64,000 bases of DNA from Candidatus Baltobacteraceae bacterium (GCA_035502855.1 DATJTX010000003.1:1-64000), one strand, 5' to 3'. Counted from the stretch's first letter, positions 28,704 to 38,011 are shown. Numbers and translations are program-made. Notes: generated by a model not told the origin, from the sequence alone.

Positions 28704-31700
28704 ATGCTCGCCCTCCAGCCCCTGGAATTATATGTGCTCGACGCCGACGTCGCGGCGCTGGAGCCCTTGCTCGCAACGCTCGGCGGCGAGCCGCGCCTGC
28801 AACTATTGGTCGCGTTGGCGTGGCATTTGCGCCAGCGAGATAGCCGGCGAGCGTTTGCTTTGACGAACGAGGCCGAGGAACTGCTTGAAACGCTCGAACG
28901 GCAAGCGAGCAGGACGGTGTCGGCGCGGCTGGCGCTAGTGCGGGCCGAGACGGGCGCTCTGCTCGGCAGGCTCGACGAAGCGCAATCGTTCGTCGCCGCG
29001 GCGCGCAACGCGTTCCACGAGGCCGGCGACCTCTCGGGCGAGGGCGATGCGTTCATGGCCGAGCGGATCGTTGCGCACGCCCGCGGCAATATGGATCGCG
29101 CGATCGGCGCGTGCGAAGATGCGTGCGATCGCTACACGCGCGCGGGCGACCGGCTGCGGCTGGCCTTTGCCGATGCGTGGCTCACGTTTTATCTCGCCTT
29201 TCGCGAGCCGGATGCAATGGCCGCGAAGATCGCCGGATTACGCGCGACGGACGCGGAGCATCCGGGTATCGAGGCGTTGCGCGCGGCGACGGAAGGCGTG
29301 CTGGCCGCGCGCGACGGCGACGTTGCGCGCTCGGCGGCGCGGCATATCCAAGCCTCGCACGCGGCGCGCGGATCGGGTTTGGTTCGGCATGCAATCATTT
29401 CGGCGCTCAACGCCGCCGGCAAATTTCGCGAACTCGGCGACTACGACGGAGCCTCGGAACTGATCGAAAGCGCGCTTGGCCCGGCGCGCACGGCGCGCTG
29501 GCCCGCGCTGGTGGGATTATGTCTGATGCGCCTGGGCGAGTTGCTGCTCGATCTCGGACAGGTCGAGCGCAGTCGTGAAGCGCTCGAAGAAGCCGTCGCG
29601 TGTTTCGAACCGTTCCCCGGCGGCGCCAATAAAGGGTCGGCGTATGCGGCGCTCGGGGAGGCGCTGCTCGCGCAAGGCGACGCGGAGGGAGCGCTGCGGC
29701 AACTCGGTGCCGCCGCGAAGCTCTTCTACGAAGAAGGTCACGTCGAGGGGCTAATCGGCGCCTACGTCGCGGAGGCGCGCGCGCTCTCGCTGGCCGGTCG
29801 ACCGGCCGAAGCGCTCGAGCGCATCCGCGAAACGGAGCGGATGGTCGCCGAAACGCGTATCGAGACGCAAACGATCGGGATTCCCTCCGCCTTGGCCGAG
29901 ATCTATCAACGGCACGACTTGCCTGCGCCCGACGGCATGACCACGCCGAGCGCGCGGATTCACTACCTCGAGCACGTTCTCGCGCTCGGTCAAGCCATGC
30001 ATAAGTGGGTCGCGCCCTCGACGCTGCTCGCGCAGCTTTCGGAGGCGTGGGAAGCGGTGGGCGACGAGCGGCGCGCGCTCGATTTTCTGCGCCGCGCGTT
30101 TGACGCACAAAAAGAAGAGAGCAATCGCCGCGCAACCGCCCGCGCGATCACGGTTGAGAGCCGGCACGAGGCGGCGCGCTCGCGCATCGAAAATGCCGAA
30201 TTGCAGCGCGTGCGCGAGGATCTGGCGCGCGCACTCGATCAAGCCGTGGAGGCCGTGCAGCTCAAGAGTGAGTTCGTGGCGACGATGAGCCACGAGATTC
30301 GCACGCCGATGAACGGCATCATCGGGATGTGCGATCTGCTGATGACCTCGAAGCTCTCGCCCGAGCAGCGTGAGTATGGAACGACGATTCGCGACTCGGC
30401 GTACGCGCTGCTGGCGATCATCAACGACATCCTCGACTTCTCGAAGATCGAAGCCGGCAAGCTGGACCTCGAGGTGATCCCGTTCGAACCGGTCCGCGTG
30501 ATCGAAGGCGTGGCCGACTTGCTCGCGGCGCAGGCGCATGCAAAGCAGCTCTCGCTCATGACCTACATCGATCCGGCTATTCCGAGCCGGCTGTTGGGCG
30601 ATCCGGGACGGCTGCGCCAGGTGCTCGTCAATCTGCTCAGCAACGCGCTGAAGTTTACCGAGGCCGGCGGCATCTGGATTTTAGCCACGCTCGTCGAACG
30701 GACGGCCGGCGAATCGTACGTGCAAGTCGCGATTTCCGACACCGGAATCGGCATGTCGCCGGCGGTGCTGGCACGGCTATTTCAGGCGTTCACGCAGGGC
30801 GATGCCTCGGTGACTCGGCGCTTCGGCGGCACGGGTTTGGGCTTGACGATTTCGAAGCGCCTGGTGGAATTGATGGGCGGGGAGATAAGCGTCGAAAGCC
30901 GTGAGGGCAGCGGTTCGACCTTTAGCTTCACCGCTCGCTTCCAGAACACGAGCGAGGACGGGCTCGCAGCCCCGGAGCCGCGCAGCTTGCGGGGCTTGCA
31001 CGCGTTCGTGGTCGATGACGATCCTGACGCACGCGCGATCTTGACCCGTCAACTCGCCTCGTGGGACGTCGTCGTGACCGCGTTTGCATCGCCCACGCAG
31101 GCGCTGAGCGCGCTGCGTGAAATCGCCGAGCGCTTCGATTTTGCGCTGGTCGATCTGCGCATGCCCGCGATCGACGGCTTCGAATTCGGCCGGCGCGTGC
31201 ACGCGGAGCCGCACCTGGCCAACCTGTCGATGATCATGATCAGCGCGCACGACGACGGCCAGACCGGCAAAAACGCGATCGCCGCCGGTTTTTCGGCATT
31301 CCTCGCCAAGCCGATTCGGCAGTCGCAGCTGCTCGATTGCATCATCGAGGTGCTCGACGTCAAGGGCGAGATCGCGCCGGCACCTGCTGCTGCGCCGGAG
31401 CCCGCCGGCGAAACGCGCCGCAAGGGCCGCGTACTCGTGGCCGACGACAACGAAGTCAATCAGCTCGTGACGCGCAAGCAGCTCGAGAAACTGTGCTCGG
31501 GCGAGATCGTCATCGTCAGCAACGGTCAGGCGGCCGTCGACGCGGTAGCGCACGAAGAGTTCGCGATCGTCTTCATGGATTGCCAAATGCCGGTGATGGA
31601 CGGCTTCGCGGCAACGCGCGCAATTCGCAAATCCGAAGCGCCGACCGGACGGCGCGTGCCGATCGTCGCGCTCACCGCCAATGCGCTCGAAGGCGACCGC

Positions 31701-31829
31701 GACGCGTGCCTGAGCGCCGGCATGGACGACTACCTTTCGAAACCGATTCTCATGACGGAACTGCGCGGCATCGTAGAGCGCTGGCTGCCGGAACACACGA
31801 GGGCCGTGGGAGCAGAGCCCCCCAATTAA
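28704..31829 (+). CDS. Cytosolic hybrid histidine kinase with helical-repeat input and two receiver domains
   Basis: A 1041-residue protein without membrane segments. Residues about 1-470 are alpha-helical TPR-like repeats, then a coiled coil. HisKA follows with the phospho-acceptor in [11 protein letters not shown] (about residue 529). HATPase has DTGIGMSP and [19 protein letters not shown]. Receiver 1 has Asp in VDLRMP (about 817) and receiver 2 Asp in FMDCQMP (about 958). A third output domain is absent, so phosphotransfer must go to a separate Hpt protein or act by protein contact. It starts 9 nt after thyX and ends 151 nt before the pilus operon, making it a candidate regulator of that operon. 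Confidence 0.92.
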   Translation: MLALQPLELYVLDADVAALEPLLATLGGEPRLQLLVALAWHLRQRDSRRAFALTNEAEELLETLERQASRTVSARLALVRAETGALLGRLDEAQSFVAAARNAFHEAGDLSGEGDAFMAERIVAHARGNMDRAIGACEDACDRYTRAGDRLRLAFADAWLTFYLAFREPDAMAAKIAGLRATDAEHPGIEALRAATEGVLAARDGDVARSAARHIQASHAARGSGLVRHAIISALNAAGKFRELGDYDGASELIESALGPARTARWPALVGLCLMRLGELLLDLGQVERSREALEEAVACFEPFPGGANKGSAYAALGEALLAQGDAEGALRQLGAAAKLFYEEGHVEGLIGAYVAEARALSLAGRPAEALERIRETERMVAETRIETQTIGIPSALAEIYQRHDLPAPDGMTTPSARIHYLEHVLALGQAMHKWVAPSTLLAQLSEAWEAVGDERRALDFLRRAFDAQKEESNRRATARAITVESRHEAARSRIENAELQRVREDLARALDQAVEAVQLKSEFVATMSHEIRTPMNGIIGMCDLLMTSKLSPEQREYGTTIRDSAYALLAIINDILDFSKIEAGKLDLEVIPFEPVRVIEGVADLLAAQAHAKQLSLMTYIDPAIPSRLLGDPGRLRQVLVNLLSNALKFTEAGGIWILATLVERTAGESYVQVAISDTGIGMSPAVLARLFQAFTQGDASVTRRFGGTGLGLTISKRLVELMGGEISVESREGSGSTFSFTARFQNTSEDGLAAPEPRSLRGLHAFVVDDDPDARAILTRQLASWDVVVTAFASPTQALSALREIAERFDFALVDLRMPAIDGFEFGRRVHAEPHLANLSMIMISAHDDGQTGKNAIAAGFSAFLAKPIRQSQLLDCIIEVLDVKGEIAPAPAAAPEPAGETRRKGRVLVADDNEVNQLVTRKQLEKLCSGEIVIVSNGQAAVDAVAHEEFAIVFMDCQMPVMDGFAATRAIRKSEAPTGRRVPIVALTANALEGDRDACLSAGMDDYLSKPILMTELRGIVERWLPEHTRAVGAEPPN

Positions 31830-31890
31830 CACGGGGTACCACGCCGCAAACCAAGGCGGACATTAAGGCCGCTGTGAATTTCCCCGTGTT
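31828..31890 (+). other. Enclosed stem in the leader before the pilus operon
   Basis: A perfect 9-bp pairing joins aacacgggg (31828-31836, overlapping the kinase stop) to ccccgtgtt (31882-31890), enclosing a small inner hairpin (ccgc 31844-31847 with gcgg 31856-31859). It may be the terminator of the kinase gene or part of a structured leader. I do not recognise a known riboswitch class in it. Confidence 0.4.
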
Positions 31891-31917
31891 GCGAACTCGG
31901 CTCCGATATGTCATAAA
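31889..31917 (+). promoter_or_regulatory. Candidate promoter of the pilus operon
   Basis: A -35-like TTGCGA (31889-31894) and a -10-like CATAAA (31912-31917) are 17 nt apart, each matching the sigma-70 consensus at 4 of 6 positions. A transcript would start near 31924 and include the switch-like hairpins before pilB. The operon's own sigma factor might use a different, unrecognised promoter. Confidence 0.4.
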
Positions 31918-31940
31918 GATGATCCGGGTTTCTCTTCACG

Positions 31941-31973
31941 GGAGTCGGGACTCCTAACACCACCGACAGGAGT
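31941..31973 (+). promoter_or_regulatory. Mutually exclusive hairpins around the pilB Shine-Dalgarno
   Basis: Three short segments compete. Segment A is ggagt (31941-31945), B is actcct (31950-31955) and C is aggagt (31968-31973). C contains the Shine-Dalgarno, 8 nt from the GTG of pilB at 31981. A:B pairing has a 4-nt loop and leaves the ribosome site open. B:C pairing has a 12-nt loop and hides it. The arrangement would allow translational on/off control of the whole operon; the trigger is unknown. Confidence 0.5.
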
Positions 31974-31980
31974 TACGGGA

Positions 31981-33414
31981 GTGGCTCTCTCCGCTGGGTC
32001 TCGGGCAGGTTTGCTCGAGGAGGAACTTCCCCATAGTTCGCCTGAGGCACTCGCGCTGATACCGCGGGCAATGGCCGTGCGATATTCGGTTCTTGCGAGT
32101 CGTCTCGAGGGCAACGAGCTTCACATCATTCTTCCTGCGCCGGCTGACGAGAGCATTGTTGATCGCGTTCAAGCCGTGACGGGACTGCGCGTGGTTGCCG
32201 TTGAGGCGCCGCGAGAAGCCGTTCACAACAGTATCGCCGGCTATTACTTGCAACAAGCGCAGTCTGCCGACGACGACGCAGCCGTCGACCCTCCCGCGAT
32301 ACGCGCGGTCGATCGGCTCCACGAACATGCGATCCGCGTGAACGCCTCCGATATCCACCTCGAGCCGACTCGAGCGGGGGGCCGAGTGCGACTGCGCGTC
32401 GACGGAATCTTGTGCGAAAGCGAACGGATGCCGCTCGATCTTTTTTATCCGATGATCTCCCGCGTGAAGCTTCTCGCCGCAATGAACATCGCCGAACGAC
32501 GCCAACCGCAGGACGGGCGTTATACAATCGAGCGGCTCGGGCGGAGTCTGGACGCACGCGTTTCATCAATGCCGACGATTTCGGGCGAAAAGCTCGTCAT
32601 TCGGTTGCTCGATATGCAAGCGCAAGTTCCAAGTCTGGCCGATCTGGGCATGGCTCCGATGATGCTCGCGCGCTATCGCCGGGTCGTACATGCCGCGCAC
32701 GGGTTTGTCGTGGTATGCGGACCGACGGGCAGCGGAAAGACGACGACGCTTTATGCATCGATCGCAGAGCGAAACCTCGATAGCCAGCACATTTGCACGG
32801 TGGAGGATCCGATTGAAGTGCAGATGGCCGGAGTCGCTCAAGTACAGGTCAATCCCAAAGCAGGCGTGACCTTTGCATCCGCCCTGCGCGCCCTACTCCG
32901 GCAGGATCCAAACGTGATCATGCTCGGCGAGATGCGAGATAACGAGTCCGCGAGCGTCGCAATGTCGGCGGCCCTCTCGGGTCAATTGGTGATGACGACC
33001 TTGCACGCCGGCGACGCACCGCGCGGGGTTGAGCGGCTGATCGAGCTCGGACTCAACCGGCATACCTTGGCGGCGGGACTCTCCGCCATCGTCGCGCAGC
33101 GGCTGGTACGGCGACTCTGCCGCAAATGCCGGCGCTCGGTGATCGCGGTCCGCGGAACCGCGTTCGAGCCGCGCGGCTGCTCGCAGTGCGGCGGATCGGG
33201 GTACCGCGGACGAATTGGAATATTCGAATACCTGCCGGCGACAAGCGCGGTGCGGTTGGCGATCGCACATGGCGAAACAACGCTGGAACTTGCGCATGTC
33301 GCATCGCAGGCCGGCTACCAGCCGATGACGAGTCAGGGGCTGCAACTGGTTTTGGAGGGAGAGACCAGTCGTGAGGAGCTTGCCCGAGTTCTCGGATCCG
33401 GTGAAGGGCCGTGA
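31981..33414 (+). CDS. pilB: Type IV pilus extension ATPase PilB (GspE family)
   Basis: A 477-residue hexameric ATPase that drives pilus polymerisation at the inner membrane. An N1-type domain occupies residues about 1-85. Walker A is GPTGSGKTTT (about 246-255), with Asp-box and Walker B in VIMLGEMRD and a His box near TTLHAGDA. The Zn-binding tetracysteine C-RKC...CSQCGGSGYRGR lies near residue 400 and marks PilB rather than PilT. The start is GTG at 31981 with aggag 8 nt upstream. Its stop overlaps the next GTG by 4 nt. The N-terminal domain is shorter than in proteobacterial PilB (about 560 residues). Confidence 0.93.
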   Translation: MALSAGSRAGLLEEELPHSSPEALALIPRAMAVRYSVLASRLEGNELHIILPAPADESIVDRVQAVTGLRVVAVEAPREAVHNSIAGYYLQQAQSADDDAAVDPPAIRAVDRLHEHAIRVNASDIHLEPTRAGGRVRLRVDGILCESERMPLDLFYPMISRVKLLAAMNIAERRQPQDGRYTIERLGRSLDARVSSMPTISGEKLVIRLLDMQAQVPSLADLGMAPMMLARYRRVVHAAHGFVVVCGPTGSGKTTTLYASIAERNLDSQHICTVEDPIEVQMAGVAQVQVNPKAGVTFASALRALLRQDPNVIMLGEMRDNESASVAMSAALSGQLVMTTLHAGDAPRGVERLIELGLNRHTLAAGLSAIVAQRLVRRLCRKCRRSVIAVRGTAFEPRGCSQCGGSGYRGRIGIFEYLPATSAVRLAIAHGETTLELAHVASQAGYQPMTSQGLQLVLEGETSREELARVLGSGEGP

Positions 33415-34463
33415 ACGCGACAATCCCTCACATTCGTCTTGCAGATGTTCTGCACGCTGCGCGCAAGCACGACGCATCGGACGTGCATTTCGTACCCGGA
33501 CTCTCTCCGGCGTTGCGAGTCGACGGCGACCTGCAGATTCTCCCGGGCTCCCCGCTCTCGAGCATCGATACGAGCGAGATTGCGCGATCGCTCTTCCCGC
33601 CGGACGCGATTGCGCGGCTTGAGTCCGGCAGTGACGTAACGACGACGCATGTGAGCGACGACGAATTGATTCTGCGAGCCCATGGGTTCCGCGGATCGCA
33701 AGGCTGCACGGTCGCGATCCGGCTATTGAATCGGAAAATCCCAAGCCTGGAGTCCTTACACCTGCCAGCGGCGGTAGCGGCGGTGGCGGAGCGCGATCGA
33801 GGTCTCGTAATCTTCGCGGGGCCGACGGGAAGCGGCAAATCCACCTCGCTCGCCGCGCTCATCGGACAGATAAACGCGACGTCGGCGCGGCGCGTGATCA
33901 CGATCGAGGATCCCGTCGAATATCGTCACGAGAGCAAACGTTCGTTGATTACGCAGCGAGAAGTTGGTCGCGACACGTCGTCGCTTGCGGCGGCGCTCCT
34001 GGGGGCACTCCGGGCCGATCCCGACGTCATTGTGGTCGGAGAAATGCGCGATGGTGCGACGATGCGCGCGGCTCTCACCGCGGCGGAAACCGGACACTTC
34101 GTGTTGACCACGGTACACACGGGATCGGCGACGCAAACGGTTGAGCGGATCGTCGACGCATTCGCCGGATCGGAACAGGCGCATGTCCGCTCACAGCTTG
34201 CCCAGAGTTTGACGGCCGTTGTATGCCAGCGTCTTCTGCCCCGCAAGCATCGGCCGGGGCGGCGAGCCGCGGTCGAGATTCTGCTCGTGAACGATGCGGT
34301 TCGCAGCATGATCCGAGAGTCGCGCACGCATCTGATCCATAACGCGATGACGACGGGAAGACAAGCCGGAATGCAAACACTCGAACACCACATCGATGAG
34401 CTGGTATCGAACAATGAGATCTCGCAAGAAGACGGCCGGCGCGTGATCGAGGGGGTCGAATAG
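33411..34463 (+). CDS. pilT: Type IV pilus retraction ATPase PilT
   Basis: A 350-residue ATPase for pilus retraction. It begins with the PilT-like ADVLHAARKHDASDVHFVPG. Walker A is GPTGSGKSTSL (about 137-147), the Asp box is ITIEDPVEYRH, Walker B is VIVVGEMRDGATM and the His box is LTTVHTGSA. There is no zinc tetracysteine. The classical AIRNLIRE motif appears as the diverged AVRSMIRES near residue 290. The GTG start overlaps the pilB stop by 4 nt. Confidence 0.92.
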   Translation: MNATIPHIRLADVLHAARKHDASDVHFVPGLSPALRVDGDLQILPGSPLSSIDTSEIARSLFPPDAIARLESGSDVTTTHVSDDELILRAHGFRGSQGCTVAIRLLNRKIPSLESLHLPAAVAAVAERDRGLVIFAGPTGSGKSTSLAALIGQINATSARRVITIEDPVEYRHESKRSLITQREVGRDTSSLAAALLGALRADPDVIVVGEMRDGATMRAALTAAETGHFVLTTVHTGSATQTVERIVDAFAGSEQAHVRSQLAQSLTAVVCQRLLPRKHRPGRRAAVEILLVNDAVRSMIRESRTHLIHNAMTTGRQAGMQTLEHHIDELVSNNEISQEDGRRVIEGVE

Positions 34464-34467
34464 CTCC

Positions 34468-35688
34468 GTGGCGTCACTGTTTGCTTATACTGCTCGTAGC
34501 GCGGAAGGACGGTTCGTAGCCGGCTCGTTGCGGGCGGAAAATCGCGATCAGGCACTGGCACATCTTCGTACCCGGACGCTGTTCGTGACGTCGATCGCGG
34601 CCGCGGGGTCGGCCGCCGGAGCGGTCGGTTCGGCGCTCGCGTCGTGGCCCGTCTCCGCCTCGGCGCGAACCGCTTTTTTCCGCTCGTTTGCGACGCTGAT
34701 CGGAGCCGGAGTCCCGATGCGCCGGGCGTTGGACGTCGTCGTCGACACGTGCCGCGATCCGCGCCTGCGCGAGGCCCTGCGTTCGATATCCTGCGACATC
34801 GAATCGGGGAGTGAGCTTTCGACGGCCATGTCGAGGCGTCCGAAGGAGTTCTCGCCGCTTTTCGTCGCGATGGTCCGTGCCGGCGAGCTCGGCGGGGCAT
34901 TGGAAGACGTCCTGGAACGACTGGCATCGTTGCTCGAGCGAGCGTCGGCGATTCGTAAGCGCGTCCGTTCCGCAATGGCCTATCCGTCGATCGTAGCCGG
35001 CGCCGCGCTGGCGCTGGTGCTCTTCCTGATCGGGAGCACGGTGCCGGCATTTGCCGCAATGTTCGTCGAGATGCACGTCTCATTGCCGATGACGACCCGG
35101 ATCTTGATTGCGGCGGGAGCCGTGTTGCGATCTCCGCTTACGTGGATAGCGCTCGCCCTGATCGTGCTCGGCGCAATCGGCGCAGTCGGGGCGGCGCGGC
35201 GTGCGGAGCCGGTTGCCGAGCGCCTGGATCGGCTCGTACTCTCGATGCCGCTCTTCGGTAACATTCTAGGGAAGGCCGTACTGGCGCGGTTTTCACGCAC
35301 GCTCGGCACGCTGTTACGTTCGGGCGTACCGTTGCTCGTAGCCCTCGACGCGGCGCACGACGTCGTGGGCAACGCGTCTTATGCTCGCGAGATCCGTAAC
35401 CTCGATGAGTCGCTTCGCGAAGGCGAGACGATCGTCGCGGCGCTCGGACGTAACTCCCTCTTCGAGCCGTTGATTCTACAACTCATTCGTGTCGGTGAGG
35501 AGACGGGCACGCTAGACACGATGCTGCTGCGCACAGCCGAGTACTATGAACTCGATGTCGAGACGGCTGTAACCACGCTTAGCGGCATCATTGAACCGGC
35601 CCTCGTCATTGTGCTCGGTGCGCTCGTCGGGCTCATCGTAGCGTCGATTTTGATTCCACTCTATTCTATGATCGGGAGCATCAAGTGA
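34468..35688 (+). CDS. pilC: Type IV pilus inner-membrane platform protein PilC (GspF family)
   Basis: A 406-residue polytopic protein with two GspF domains. Each has the cytoplasmic helical bundle (FFRSFATLIGAGVPMRRALDVV and FSRTLGTLLRSGVPLLVALDAA) followed by membrane helices, near residues 170-190, 210-240 and 370-400. PilC couples the PilB and PilT motors to pilin insertion. The GTG at 34468 lies 4 nt after the pilT stop. Its TGA overlaps the GTG of the sigma-factor gene. Confidence 0.93.
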   Translation: MASLFAYTARSAEGRFVAGSLRAENRDQALAHLRTRTLFVTSIAAAGSAAGAVGSALASWPVSASARTAFFRSFATLIGAGVPMRRALDVVVDTCRDPRLREALRSISCDIESGSELSTAMSRRPKEFSPLFVAMVRAGELGGALEDVLERLASLLERASAIRKRVRSAMAYPSIVAGAALALVLFLIGSTVPAFAAMFVEMHVSLPMTTRILIAAGAVLRSPLTWIALALIVLGAIGAVGAARRAEPVAERLDRLVLSMPLFGNILGKAVLARFSRTLGTLLRSGVPLLVALDAAHDVVGNASYAREIRNLDESLREGETIVAALGRNSLFEPLILQLIRVGEETGTLDTMLLRTAEYYELDVETAVTTLSGIIEPALVIVLGALVGLIVASILIPLYSMIGSIK

Positions 35689-36359
35689 TAGTTTTCGAAT
35701 CTGAACGAGAGCGTACCATTCGCGAATACCAGTACCTGTGCTCACGCGGCGCGCGCAAATTCATGCGCGCAGGCGTCGATCGGCGTGATCTCGAGCAGGT
35801 CGCAGCCATCGGTCTGATCAAGGCCGCGGACCGGTTCGACGCGAATGTCGGAACGCCGTTTGAAGCGTATGCGTGGATCCTGGTTCTTGGCGAGCTCATG
35901 CACTATGTGCGCGACAGCGAGCGCGTGTTGCGCGCGCCGCGCCGGATCCGGGAATTGGACCGGCGCTTTTCCGCCGCCGAGCGGGAGCTGTGCGCCGTCC
36001 TGGGTCGCGAGCCGTACGAACATGAGATGGCAAAGCATCTTGGCGTCTGCGTGGATGAGCTTCGCGAGCTGATACGGTACCGAGACGAAGGTACACCCTT
36101 GTCGGTCGATGCGCTACGCCCGAACGAACAGCTATCGCTTTCGTACACCATCGACAGCCATCTGGAACGGGTTGCGATCGACTCGTGGCTCGAGAGTCTC
36201 ACGAGGGTCGAGCGAGAGATCATCCGCGAGATCTATGAGATCGATACGCCGATTGGGGAGATTGCGCGGCGCTTGGGATACTCGCGACGCCACATAACGC
36301 GGCTACATCGCAATGCGCTCGAGAAAATGCGATCGCATGCGCGTCCCATGAGCGCCTAG
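35685..36359 (+). CDS. Sigma-70-family factor encoded within the pilus operon
   Basis: A 224-residue RNA polymerase sigma factor. Region 2 runs from about residue 15 to 80 (DLEQVAAIGLIKAADRFD, then FEAYAWILVLGELMHYVRD). A region-3-like segment follows (ELCAVLGREPYEHEMAKHLGV). Region 4 has a helix-turn-helix in GEIARRLGYSRRHITRLHRNALEKMR. This is the group-3 architecture (SigB/SigF/FliA-like), with region 3 present, unlike ECF factors. It begins with GTG inside the pilC stop (GTGA) and is followed 48 nt later by the pilin gene. It may direct transcription of the pilin or of the operon itself. No anti-sigma gene is adjacent. Confidence 0.88.
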   Translation: MIVFESERERTIREYQYLCSRGARKFMRAGVDRRDLEQVAAIGLIKAADRFDANVGTPFEAYAWILVLGELMHYVRDSERVLRAPRRIRELDRRFSAAERELCAVLGREPYEHEMAKHLGVCVDELRELIRYRDEGTPLSVDALRPNEQLSLSYTIDSHLERVAIDSWLESLTRVEREIIREIYEIDTPIGEIARRLGYSRRHITRLHRNALEKMRSHARPMSA

Positions 36360-36407
36360 AGATGGCACTGCTCCGGATTGAAGGCCGTAGCCGGAAACGG
36401 AGTGTAC

Positions 36408-36866
36408 ATGTCGCGTGCGGGCGAGCGTGGGTTTACGTTGATCGAGATGATGATCGTGGTGGCTATCATCGCCATCCTCGTAGCTATCTTGGTACCGAAT
36501 TTTATGCGTGCCCGCGCGCAGGCGCAAACCGCGGCGTGCGAGGGTAATCTCAAAGAGATTGCGACGGCTCTCGAGCTCTATCAAACGGATCACGAAGCCT
36601 ATCCCGACGTAACCAGCCCCACGAACGTTACGTCGACCGACACGAACATCGGCCAATATCTTCGTCAAACGCCGATCGATCCAGTCAACCCGAGCGGCTA
36701 CTATCAGTACCAGGTCGCGAATTATTCGAGCGGCAACGCGAGTTACACGATCATCTGCCCGGGGCAACACGACCCGGCGACGCTTAGCGCCCTCGGCGGG
36801 ACCGCCTCGGCCGAGCATATCCAGTACGCGTCGAGCTCGGGCTTCACGGCAGTCGCGAGCCAGTAA
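36408..36866 (+). CDS. pilA: Type IV pilin (major prepilin, GspG/PilA-like)
   Basis: A 152-residue prepilin. The class-III leader MSRAGERG is cut before F9 in RG-FTLIEMMIVVAIIAIL; Glu at +5 is present. The hydrophobic helix is followed by a soluble GspG-like domain ending in a Tyr/Ser/Asn-rich region. One C-terminal Cys (IICPGQ) pairs with an early one (AACEG). The ATG at 36408 with ggag 5 nt upstream gives the short leader; longer in-frame extensions would be non-standard. It is the only pilin in the operon. Confidence 0.9.
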   Translation: MSRAGERGFTLIEMMIVVAIIAILVAILVPNFMRARAQAQTAACEGNLKEIATALELYQTDHEAYPDVTSPTNVTSTDTNIGQYLRQTPIDPVNPSGYYQYQVANYSSGNASYTIICPGQHDPATLSALGGTASAEHIQYASSSGFTAVASQ

Positions 36867-36869
36867 TCT

Positions 36870-37481
36870 ATGAACGCCTTTGCGTTGACGGCCGCTTTTA
36901 CGGCGGGGTTCGCAACGAGCGTCGGACCGTGTATGGCGCCCCGGTATCTTGCCTTGGCCGCGCTCACGGCAAAGTCGAGCGGAACCGCAAGGTGGATTCG
37001 CGTCGTGCTCTTTGCTGCCGGGTTGCTTTTATGTTATACGCTGCTCGCAACGGCTGCGTCACTGGTTACCGCGGCCCTCGCGCTCTCGCAACAGCTGTAC
37101 TGGGCTTTGGCGGTCTCGTTCGTCGGCTATGGTCTGCGTCAACTCATCGTTTATCACCATTGTCGTCATCATGATGCGAAGGGCGCATCGCTCGGCGCGC
37201 CGGCTCTGTGCGGAACCGCCCTCGGGCTCGTATTCTCGCCGTGTTGTACTCCGGTCGTGCCGGCGATCGCGGGTGCCGCCGCGGCGTCGGGTTCCTTCGG
37301 CTCTTCGCTGGCCACGGTCGGGGCGTTTGCAATCGGGCATATGGCGCCGCTTGCAGCCGTCGGCATCGGACTCACGCTCCCCGAGAGGCTGTTGCCGGCC
37401 GGACAGCTCGAAGACGCGGCTGCGACAACCGCCGGTGGGCTGATGATTGCGCTGGGCTGCTACTACGGGCTCTTGGCATGA
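36870..37481 (+). CDS. CcdA/DsbD-like membrane thiol-redox protein
   Basis: A 203-residue polytopic protein with about six membrane helices. It carries the paired half-repeats of CcdA: TSVGPCMAPRYL (Cys about 21) and FSPCCTPVVPAIAG (Cys about 118-119). CcdA passes electrons from cytoplasmic thioredoxin to exported proteins. It lies 3 nt after the pilin gene and overlaps the next gene (ATGA), so it belongs to the pilus operon. Its most likely partner here is disulfide handling of the pilin, which has two cysteines. A His-rich cytoplasmic loop (YHHCRHHDAKG) is unusual. Confidence 0.78.
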   Translation: MNAFALTAAFTAGFATSVGPCMAPRYLALAALTAKSSGTARWIRVVLFAAGLLLCYTLLATAASLVTAALALSQQLYWALAVSFVGYGLRQLIVYHHCRHHDAKGASLGAPALCGTALGLVFSPCCTPVVPAIAGAAAASGSFGSSLATVGAFAIGHMAPLAAVGIGLTLPERLLPAGQLEDAAATTAGGLMIALGCYYGLLA

Positions 37482-38011
37482 TCGACTGGCGTGCGACGCT
37501 GCGACGATTTGCGGTGGTAACCGTCGCGCTGGCATGCGCGGCTCTTACGCTGCGGGGAGCGCTCTCTTCAGCGCTGGTTACACGCGGCGACGTCCTGCTC
37601 TACGCGCGCGGCGCGCGTGCTCGGGTGATGTATCGGCGAGCTTTGGAAGTCGATCCCGCGAATCTTGCGGCGGCAGACCGTTACGTCTTCGCAGGGTTTC
37701 TCTCGCGTCGGAGCGGCGAGCTGCGAGATGCGATCGAAACGGCCGGTCGAGTGTTACAGGCATATCCGCATGACACGACCCTGCGGATGGACCGGGCGCT
37801 CTGCCTGCAACTGCTCAAAAACTACGATTCGGCGGAACGCGAGTTCGAGCGCGTCGGTAGAGAGCGCCGCGACGTGGAGGCGCTCGCGCTTGCGGCGGCC
37901 GATGCCCGGCGCACGTCGAGTCAAAGCGCGATATCGCTCTTGCTGCTGGCCCGCTCGATCGACCCGCGCTACCTGCCGGTACGAGCCGCTCTGGCGAGGT
38001 TACGGCGATGA
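37478..38011 (+). CDS. Membrane-anchored TPR-like protein of the pilus operon
   Basis: A 177-residue protein with an N-terminal signal anchor (FAVVTVALACAALTLRGAL) and at least two TPR-like helical pairs (ARARVMYRRALEVDPANLAAADRYVFAGF and YDSAEREFERVGRERRDVEAL). TPR proteins such as PilF/PilW or TapF help secretin assembly in other pilus systems, and this could play that part, but it is anchored like an inner-membrane protein and has no lipobox. The start ATG overlaps the ccdA-like stop and its end overlaps the next gene, so it is within the operon. Confidence 0.7.
   Translation: MIDWRATLRRFAVVTVALACAALTLRGALSSALVTRGDVLLYARGARARVMYRRALEVDPANLAAADRYVFAGFLSRRSGELRDAIETAGRVLQAYPHDTTLRMDRALCLQLLKNYDSAEREFERVGRERRDVEALALAAADARRTSSQSAISLLLLARSIDPRYLPVRAALARLRR

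Noticed and set aside
31830-31980. c-di-GMP riboswitch before the pilus operon
   Set aside because: The region is structured and the context is suggestive, but the conserved GEMM core (GACGCAAAGC with its tetraloop receptor) is absent.
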